DNA from: an uncultured Ruminococcus sp.
GTDB lineage: Bacteria; Bacillota; Clostridia; Oscillospirales; Ruminococcaceae
DNA: 5,589 nt
Direction: 5' to 3'
NCBI GenBank assembly: GCA_937901485.1
Contig: CALGTT010000074.1
Coordinates: 1-5,589 of the forward strand
In this document: positions 1 to 5,589 of the stretch, one piece after another
Layout of the letters: every line of letters begins with the position of its first letter
Numbering within the stretch: position 1 is the first letter of the stretch
Made by a program: the position numbers and the translations under genes
The notes under the pieces: generated by a model
Seen by the model: only the letters and a program-made list of their open reading frames with translations
Databases searched by the model: none
Told to the model about the DNA's origin: nothing

Positions 1-3000
1 CTGCATCATTTTGTGCACCGCCGTGCCTCTCTGCGCACCCTTCAGGGCAGTACCACCCGTTCTGCGGCGCAGGAATTCGGGCACTGCAAGCTGCTGTTCG
101 AATTCCGCATCCTGATGGGACAGCGCAGTGACACTGTATTTGGACACCAGCTCCGACTGCGTGGATTCATAGCGGAACGCAAGCTGCTGCTGCATGGCAT
201 CAAGAACGTCAGCATCGGCAAACGCCTCCACGCAGATGCGCTCCGGTTCTTCCGGCGGTGCAGGTGTTTTGGCATTCATGACAAGGTAGGATATCAGCTC
301 GGATGCACAGTCTTCTTCAGAGCTGAGTGCATTCAGCAGATGCTGCCCTTCTCCGCAGGAAAACAGGAATTGCAGCACCCACTCCTGCATGGAGGAGGCT
401 TCCTGTGCAAGGCGTGGTACAGCGTCCGGACAGCTTTCAAGGAGCATTGCCATCATCAAGACATCTTCCTTATCCGCCTTCGGTTTATACGCACCGCGGC
501 AGAAACGAAGGCAGTCTTCCCGTTCCATCGCCAGAAAGAGCTGCTGCTGGGGGCGCGTGACTGCCACATAGAACAAGCGCATTTCTTCGCTGTGCTGACG
601 GCGGTAAATGTCAGAAAGCAGACTGCGGTAAACCGCGGTCGCGGATTTGCTGCACCGTGCCCTGTCCAGCAGGCGCAGACCGAGCATTCCTGTTTCATCC
701 ATGTGCATCAGTTCCCTTGATGGCTTTGTGCTGAATGCGCGTTCAAGATGCGCAAGAAACACAAACGGGTACTCCAGCCCCTTGGATTTGTGGATGGTCT
801 TGATCTCCACCCTGTCCTCGGCACTTGGCGGCTGGGAAACGATCTCCGGATTCTTGTCCGCGATATGGTCAAGATACCGCAGCCATCCGCCGATACTGCT
901 CTGCGCATTCTGCTCCGCACTGCTGCGGCTGTCCTGCGCAAGGCGGACAAAGGTCTGAAGATTGCTGCGCCGTACCTCCGCATCCTCGTACAGACTTTGC
1001 AGAGACAGGAGATCCGTTTCATCATAGATCCGCATCAGCAGCGTTTCCAGCGGCAGTGCATCGGCATCCGCACGCATACGGTCAAAGGATTCCATGAATG
1101 CTGTACATTTGCGCAGTAAGGCTTCATGTGCCTCACGCAGTGCCCCATCCTTTGCGCAGGTATCCTGAAATGCACGGATCTGCAGGTAAATGCGTCTGCG
1201 TCTGCTGTGGATCTTGAGATCCGTCATATCCTGCATCGTGAAGCCGTAAACCGGCGATACCAGCACGCCTGCCATGGAAATATCGGTCAGGGGATTGTCC
1301 AGAATGCGCAGGAGGTTGTAGATCAGACGGATCTCCGGACGGCTGAAATAGGCAGGCTGTTCCTCGCCGGATGCCGGAATTCCTCTTTCTTCCAAGGCTC
1401 TGACAAAGGCTTCTGTGTCCTTTGTGCGCAAAAGGATGCAGAAATCCTTGGGACGGCAGGGGCGTGAAGCACCATCGCGGCAGTGCACCAATGTACCGGC
1501 GGCAAGCATGTCCGCGATCTTCTGCGCGATGCATTCAGCCTGTGTATCCTGCTCCGCATCCGGTTCCTCACTCCCCGTCAGGAGCAGGCTTGCGCAGGTA
1601 TCGGGTTTTCCGTGGAAATGCTCCGCACCGAAATACAAAAACTCGTTCTCATCATAATCGACCTCACCGCATTCGTTTGTCATCAGCGTACTGCAAAGGG
1701 CATTGACAAAGTTGATCACGCCCTCGGAGCTGCGGAAATTGCGGTTGAGGTACATTCTGGCAATGTCCCCTTTTCCGCATTCGGAAAGCGGTGTGCTGTC
1801 GTGCAGGGCAGCCATAAAATTGCGTGGGTTTGCCTGACGAAAGCTATAGATGGACTGCTTGACATCTCCGACCAGAAAGGCATTTTCACCGTAGCGAAGC
1901 CCCGTTTCCGTTGTGGTACAGCCGCGGGACAACAGCTTGAACAGGCAGTCCTGTTTGTTGTTGCAGTCCTGATATTCATCGACCATCACCAGACTGTACC
2001 GATGTGAGAGCATTTCCCCAAGCTCCGTGCGGATCACTCTGCCGTTTTCATCCATTGTTCCAAGCAGTGACAATGCCAGCCGTTCGCCGTCATCAAAGCT
2101 CAGGGCATTGCGGCGTTTTTTCTCCTCGAACAGCTCCTGACGGTAATCCTGTGTCAGATCCAGAAGCAGCGGAATAATGGACTGCTGCACCGCGATATCC
2201 TCATGCAGATACCGCAGCGGTTCGAGAAAGGTCTTCACAGCACTGTTGTATTTTTTTTTGTAGATCTCGCGGAACTGCTGGAACACAGTCTTGCTGTGCA
2301 CATCCACATCCTTGCGCACTGCCGGAAATTTCGCAAACTCAGCCTTGTGCACCAAGGGATTTTCCAGAATACGCGCCATTTCCATCCTACGCAGGAAATT
2401 GTAATGGAACAGGATGTTTTCCCTGTCCTCATTAAGCCTTTCGAGGAATTTGCCGCCGCCGGATGCACGCTCTGCAAAAGGCGCAGCGTCCTCGATCATT
2501 TGCAGCACTCCCGCAAGCTCTGCGCAGACTGCCTGACGGATGCTTTCAAACACGATCTCTGCATTGCCGCAGACCGCCTTTGCTTTCTCTGCCCAGTATT
2601 CCGGAAATGCGAGGGATTTCATGTAATCCGCAACCGACAGGATCACTGTTTCCAGCTCCTCGTCGGTTCTTGCGCAGAAGAATTGGAACAGCTCCTCCAT
2701 ATCTGCTCTGCGTACTCTGCTCCAGCGTTCAAGCACCGTCTGCATTGCCTGACGCACATACATCGTTTCCTCCGCCGGCTCAGCAACGCGGAATTGGGAA
2801 GAAACACCGCAGAGATCCGCATTTTCGCGGATCAGGTTAAAGCAGAACGCATTGATCGTTGAAATATTGGCGTTTGCAAGTGCGGACTGCTGCTGCAAAA
2901 GCCAGCTGTACTGTTCCTCGTCCGCGTCACTGCCAAGTGCATTCATTGCCTCAGTCAGTGCGGTATACAATCTCTGCTTCATCTGTGCAGCTGCATCGAT

Positions 3001-3180
3001 CGTGAAGGTCACGACAACGATATCCTCCGCCCTGACACGGGTTTCGGGATCTGTATCCGATAGAATTTTCAGCAGACGTTCTACAAGAACAGCGGTTTTT
3101 CCGCTTCCGGCAGCGGCAGAAACGATCACGCTTCTCCCCCTGTCGTCAATGGCTGCCTGCTGCTGTGGTGTCCATTTCAT
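1..3180 (-). CDS. addA: AddA subunit of the AddAB helicase-nuclease, partial (C-terminus outside window)
   Basis: ATP-dependent helicase and nuclease subunit that unwinds and degrades double-strand DNA ends with AddB, feeding RecA-mediated repair in the cytoplasm. The frame is open for 1060 codons from the ATG at 3180-3178 to the window edge; a codon-by-codon check found no stop. The N-terminus (MKWTPQQQAAI) is typical of the family. UvrD/RecB-type helicase motifs appear in order: Walker A AAGSGKT (residues 23-29, Lys28), motif Ia TFTIDAAAQM (58-67), STINAFC (107-113), Walker B VDEYQD (400-405), GDVKQSIYSFRQA (438-450), NFRS (481-484), TIHKSKGLEY (795-804) and YVAVTRPQ (871-878). The last visible residues, RGTAVHKMMQ (1051-1060), match the opening of the AddA nuclease domain, with a candidate conserved His1056. 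The family is usually about 1200 residues, so roughly 140-170 residues are missing, including the D-x-K nuclease core. The start is supported by a strong ribosome binding site and the ATGA overlap with addB. Identification is very secure; whether the nuclease is intact is unknown. Confidence 0.97.
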   Translation of the reverse strand, partial: MKWTPQQQAAIDDRGRSVIVSAAAGSGKTAVLVERLLKILSDTDPETRVRAEDIVVVTFTIDAAAQMKQRLYTALTEAMNALGSDADEEQYSWLLQQQSALANANISTINAFCFNLIRENADLCGVSSQFRVAEPAEETMYVRQAMQTVLERWSRVRRADMEELFQFFCARTDEELETVILSVADYMKSLAFPEYWAEKAKAVCGNAEIVFESIRQAVCAELAGVLQMIEDAAPFAERASGGGKFLERLNEDRENILFHYNFLRRMEMARILENPLVHKAEFAKFPAVRKDVDVHSKTVFQQFREIYKKKYNSAVKTFLEPLRYLHEDIAVQQSIIPLLLDLTQDYRQELFEEKKRRNALSFDDGERLALSLLGTMDENGRVIRTELGEMLSHRYSLVMVDEYQDCNNKQDCLFKLLSRGCTTTETGLRYGENAFLVGDVKQSIYSFRQANPRNFMAALHDSTPLSECGKGDIARMYLNRNFRSSEGVINFVNALCSTLMTNECGEVDYDENEFLYFGAEHFHGKPDTCASLLLTGSEEPDAEQDTQAECIAQKIADMLAAGTLVHCRDGASRPCRPKDFCILLRTKDTEAFVRALEERGIPASGEEQPAYFSRPEIRLIYNLLRILDNPLTDISMAGVLVSPVYGFTMQDMTDLKIHSRRRRIYLQIRAFQDTCAKDGALREAHEALLRKCTAFMESFDRMRADADALPLETLLMRIYDETDLLSLQSLYEDAEVRRSNLQTFVRLAQDSRSSAEQNAQSSIGGWLRYLDHIADKNPEIVSQPPSAEDRVEIKTIHKSKGLEYPFVFLAHLERAFSTKPSRELMHMDETGMLGLRLLDRARCSKSATAVYRSLLSDIYRRQHSEEMRLFYVAVTRPQQQLFLAMEREDCLRFCRGAYKPKADKEDVLMMAMLLESCPDAVPRLAQEASSMQEWVLQFLFSCGEGQHLLNALSSEEDCASELISYLVMNAKTPAPPEEPERICVEAFADADVLDAMQQQLAFRYESTQSELVSKYSVTALSHQDAEFEQQLAVPEFLRRRTGGTALKGAQRGTAVHKMMQ
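2251..2259 (-). repeat. Homopolymer run of nine A in the addA coding strand
   Basis: The plus strand has nine consecutive T, giving A9 on the coding strand. It encodes Lys308-Lys310 in the local sequence IYKKKYN, between the STINAFC motif and Walker B. The frame is correct across it, so addA is intact in this sequence. AAG codons could have avoided the run. Runs of this length are known sites of polymerase slippage and of sequencing error; nothing here shows that either occurs. Confidence 0.9.
3177..3180 (-). other. addB stop / addA start overlap (ATGA)
   Basis: The minus strand reads ATGA: ATG (3180-3178) starts addA and TGA (3179-3177) stops addB. Four-base overlaps of this kind are a common sign of translational coupling. 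They fit two subunits needed in equal amounts for a heterodimer. The overlap also shows the genes are co-transcribed, with no promoter or terminator between them. Confidence 0.95.
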
Positions 3181-5589
3181 TCGCTGCTCTCCTCCGTTTC
3201 TTCTTTGGTATCATCATCTTGCTCCGCATCCCCGAATACCGAACGGATTGCGGCAAGCCTTGCCTCTTTTTTCAAAGTCTCCGGCTTCTGGCGTTCCCTG
3301 CCGCAAAGGTCACTGCATCCGCAGTAGGCACAGGGCAGATTCAGGTACGGCGCGGGCGCGATCTCGCCACGGTGCAGTGCATCTGCCATACCGCAGATCT
3401 TTTTTTCCACATGGGCACGCAGCTGTTCCATTTGTGCGGCATCCACGCTGTAAAGCTTTGACTGCTGTTCATCAAGCACCGGACAGTGACCGCTTTGCAC
3501 CTCCGGCTCCATCAGGGAAGCCGCCGTATCCAGAAGCAATCCTTTCATCTGATAGTAGTCGTTCAGAATATCTTCAGGATCGGCATTTTTTTCGCGCTCG
3601 GAATAATGCTTCTGCTCCGGCTGACCGCTTGGCATGTACAGTACACCGCCCGGACGCGCGGAGGGATACAGACCGCTCTGGTCGAGGGCGAAGAGGTAGA
3701 TGAGCATCTGCATATCCAGACCGCTTGCGAGCTTTTCCGGCTCAAATGCGCGGTTTCCGGTCTTGTAATCGACAACGCGCAGGTAGTTCTGTGCATCATT
3801 CAGGCAGGCATCCACACGGTCTATCTTGCCGATGCAGCGAATGCTGCCATCGCGGAGCGTCAGAGGCGGAATGCTCCCGTCCTGATCTTCGTCATTGACA
3901 ACCATTTCAAAGCCGACCGGCACGAACCTGCCGTCACGCATTTCATTCTGCATATGCCGCAGCACCTGCAAAAGACCTACGCCGGACATATGATAATTCA
4001 GCTGAAAGCGTCCATCACGGCGCACTGCCTGTGAAAAGTTTTCCTCGGAAAAGACGGCGGAAAGTCCGCGGATCTCCTGCATCAATTCATCCTGTGTCAG
4101 CGCGGTGAATTTTTCGATGTCATATTTGCGTAGGATCTGTTCCAGACAGTAATGCGCGAAATTGCCGATATTCGCATCGGAAAAACGATTCTGCTCCGGC
4201 ACATAGAGCTTCAGACAGCGGCGAAGGAAATACCAGAACGGGCATTTGTGGAAATCTTCAATACCTGACGGCGAAAAGGTCAGATCCTTGCCGAGAAGCA
4301 TTTCCATGCTCTCCGGCGCAACACGGTGATCGGGCAGTCCTCTCAGCTCTGTCAGTCTGCTGACTCTGGAAGCGTACAGCGGATCTTGTTCTAATATCTG
4401 CCGGATCGCCGGTACTGCCGGATCACCGCTTCGCAGGCTGCGCACAAAATGAAAATAAGCTGCCGCAGGCGTGCGGATATAGTAGCTTACAGGGATCTCC
4501 TCACCGCGGACTGTCAGCATATCCGCATCTGCAAACATGGTCTGTACCTGACGGATCACAACGGACGGTCTGACGCTCTCGCCAGCCGTATTAACTGCCG
4601 GGCAGGTCAGATAGAGCTGCTCCGACGGCGCGGAAAACAGCTTGTGCACGACCAGACGTTCATCGGAATACAGCTCAAAGAACATACGGGAAATGACGAT
4701 ATCCTGCTTTTCCAGTTCCTCCAGCTCCTGACGGGTAAACATGCCGCCAAGCTGGATCTCGCCGGGGAACACACCCTCATTCACACCGGTCACAAATACT
4801 ACGGACGGGCTGCTCAGTCTTGCGGTCTGCGCTTCCACGATCTGGATGCTGTCAAGCGTCTGCGGCGGTATGGAAAAGCTGCTGCCGCAGATCATCATGG
4901 AGAACAGCTCCTGAATTTCCGACAGCTCCATCACCTGCTCACCGCAGCAGGACACGATGGTGTCCATGATCTCCATAAGCATATTCCAGAGCGTGGTAAA
5001 TTCGCGGCGGCGCAGTGTATCGAGGGATGCCAGATATTCCTCACGCGCCTCCCGTCTGCTGTACAGGTGGAGGTAGAGCACCTCGCAGATCTCACGGACA
5101 GTCCGCTTCCGGCATTGTACGCGCAGTGTATCAATGGCTTCGATGATATGACAGCGTGTCCGTTCGATCTCTTTGCCGCCGAACGGCTCGGCACGTTCCG
5201 TGTTGCCGCTTTCTTCCTCATAGAACGGCGTGAGCCAGTCCTCCCCTTCTATGCCCCATGTGAAGCAGAAATGTTCCAGCATGGAAACGGCAACCGCATC
5301 ATAGGCAGAGAACGGATTTTTCATCAGGCGCAGGATCAGCTCCGTGTTCCAGTGCTCCTCTGCAAGTACACTGAGCAGCGACAGGAAATAGCGCATCAGC
5401 TCTGTGTACTGCACGGGATCGGCAGCGGAAATGTGATAGGGCAGCTCATAACGCTGCATGGCATGTTCAAGCACGGAACCATAGGCACTGAAGGATTTCA
5501 CCGCTATGGCAATATCGCGGCAGTGCAGGGAGCTGTCCTCGGAAAGCAGACTGACGATGGTCGCGCAGATATATTCTGCCTCAGCAGTC
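3177..5589 (-). CDS. addB: AddB subunit of the AddAB helicase-nuclease, partial (N-terminus outside window)
   Basis: Nuclease subunit partnering AddA; in studied homologues it cuts the strand opposite AddA's and contributes to Chi recognition. The window holds 803 full codons ending in TGA at 3179-3177; numbering here starts at the first full codon. The frame stays open to the window edge. A GTG at 5501-5499 is not the start, because the family-like stretch RDIAIAVKSFSAY spans it. GVNEGVFPG (268-276) is a conserved helicase-like motif. The nuclease domain shows His479 (GNFAHYCLEQIL), Asp590 (GKIDRVD), the core DYKTG with Asp607 and Lys609, and Gln627 (MQMLIYLF), so its catalytic set looks complete. 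Cys449 (KCPFWYF) and Cys753, Cys756 and Cys762 (CAYCGCSDLC) match the four 4Fe-4S ligands known from Bacillus AddB, with identical C-x2-C-x5-C spacing. The protein ends in an acidic tail. Homologues have about 1150 residues, so some 350 N-terminal residues lie outside, including any Walker A motif. Confidence 0.96.
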   Translation of the reverse strand, partial: TAEAEYICATIVSLLSEDSSLHCRDIAIAVKSFSAYGSVLEHAMQRYELPYHISAADPVQYTELMRYFLSLLSVLAEEHWNTELILRLMKNPFSAYDAVAVSMLEHFCFTWGIEGEDWLTPFYEEESGNTERAEPFGGKEIERTRCHIIEAIDTLRVQCRKRTVREICEVLYLHLYSRREAREEYLASLDTLRRREFTTLWNMLMEIMDTIVSCCGEQVMELSEIQELFSMMICGSSFSIPPQTLDSIQIVEAQTARLSSPSVVFVTGVNEGVFPGEIQLGGMFTRQELEELEKQDIVISRMFFELYSDERLVVHKLFSAPSEQLYLTCPAVNTAGESVRPSVVIRQVQTMFADADMLTVRGEEIPVSYYIRTPAAAYFHFVRSLRSGDPAVPAIRQILEQDPLYASRVSRLTELRGLPDHRVAPESMEMLLGKDLTFSPSGIEDFHKCPFWYFLRRCLKLYVPEQNRFSDANIGNFAHYCLEQILRKYDIEKFTALTQDELMQEIRGLSAVFSEENFSQAVRRDGRFQLNYHMSGVGLLQVLRHMQNEMRDGRFVPVGFEMVVNDEDQDGSIPPLTLRDGSIRCIGKIDRVDACLNDAQNYLRVVDYKTGNRAFEPEKLASGLDMQMLIYLFALDQSGLYPSARPGGVLYMPSGQPEQKHYSEREKNADPEDILNDYYQMKGLLLDTAASLMEPEVQSGHCPVLDEQQSKLYSVDAAQMEQLRAHVEKKICGMADALHRGEIAPAPYLNLPCAYCGCSDLCGRERQKPETLKKEARLAAIRSVFGDAEQDDDTKEETEESSE
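3189..3195 (-). promoter_or_regulatory. Ribosome binding site of addA
   Basis: Read on the minus strand this is GGAGGAG, a near-perfect Shine-Dalgarno sequence that ends 8 bases before the addA ATG. It lies inside the final codons of addB, where GAG GAG encodes two glutamates of the acidic tail. Its strength and spacing decide the addA start and suggest AddA can be translated efficiently by re-initiation or independent initiation on the addB message. Confidence 0.88.

Noticed and set aside
1..30. Apparent lack of the AddA nuclease D-x-K core
   Set aside because: The gene runs off the window right after RGTAVHKMMQ, so the missing core reflects the window edge and not a truncated or nuclease-dead protein.
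13..720. A 235-codon plus-strand open frame over the 3' part of addA
   Set aside because: It is antisense to the AddA C-terminal region, its translation is Cys/His/Arg-rich and low in family-like features, and no clear ribosome binding site is visible. It is a shadow.
2203..2862. A 219-codon plus-strand open frame
   Set aside because: It is antisense to the AddA region between STINAFC and Walker B, with no recognisable protein family. It is a shadow of addA codon use.
2852..3703. A 283-codon open frame on the plus strand spanning the addA/addB junction
   Set aside because: It lies wholly antisense to two securely identified genes. Its translation is rich in Ser, Arg, His and Cys with no recognisable domain, and such open antisense frames are expected from the codon bias of the real genes.
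3486..4034. A 182-codon plus-strand open frame antisense to the AddB nuclease domain
   Set aside because: The opposite strand encodes the conserved GKIDRVD and DYKTG motifs, which fixes the true coding strand. The antisense product has no recognisable motif.
5499..5501. GTG as a possible start of addB
   Set aside because: The frame continues without a stop to the window edge, and the residues just upstream (RDIAIA) form a conserved AddB segment with those downstream. The gene starts outside the window.
1..5589. Chi-like AGCGG pentamers (the Bacillus subtilis Chi sequence)
   Set aside because: By eye the pentamer and its complement occur on both strands in broadly similar numbers, with no evident strand bias. 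Chi for this organism is unknown, so no claim can be made from one short window.

Overview
The window holds two protein-coding genes, both on the minus strand and both cut by the window edges. Reading in the direction of transcription, from high to low coordinates, they are the C-terminal two thirds of addB and then most of addA. Together they encode the AddAB helicase-nuclease, the Gram-positive counterpart of RecBCD. It resects double-strand DNA ends and prepares them for RecA-dependent recombination. The addB-addA order, the AddA helicase motifs and the AddB iron-sulfur cysteines point to a Firmicutes-type bacterium. The fairly high GC content (above half by eye), the CTG/CAG-rich codon use and the style of the motifs suggest a clostridial, possibly Ruminococcus-like, gut lineage. 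That placement is inference.

Layout: bases 5589 to 3177 are addB, which enters from outside the window with its N-terminus missing. The visible part runs from the helicase-like region into a RecB-family nuclease domain with four cluster-type cysteines, and ends in a short acidic tail. At 3180-3177 the addB stop and addA start overlap as ATGA, with a strong Shine-Dalgarno sequence inside the last addB codons. Bases 3180 to 1 are addA, 1060 codons without a stop. They carry a full set of superfamily 1 (UvrD/RecB-type) helicase motifs. The gene leaves the window just as the C-terminal nuclease domain begins, so the AddA nuclease catalytic residues cannot be inspected.

The two genes form one tightly coupled transcription and translation unit, as expected for subunits of a heterodimer. 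The window has no intergenic space of note. I see no RNA gene, mobile element, CRISPR array, promoter or terminator. Large open frames on the plus strand are shadows of the two genes. This is an ordinary core DNA-repair locus, and I do not see a new system in it. The points worth a second look are small: a 9-base A run in addA, several helicase-motif deviations, an extra cysteine in the AddB cluster motif, and the dual-coding ribosome binding site.
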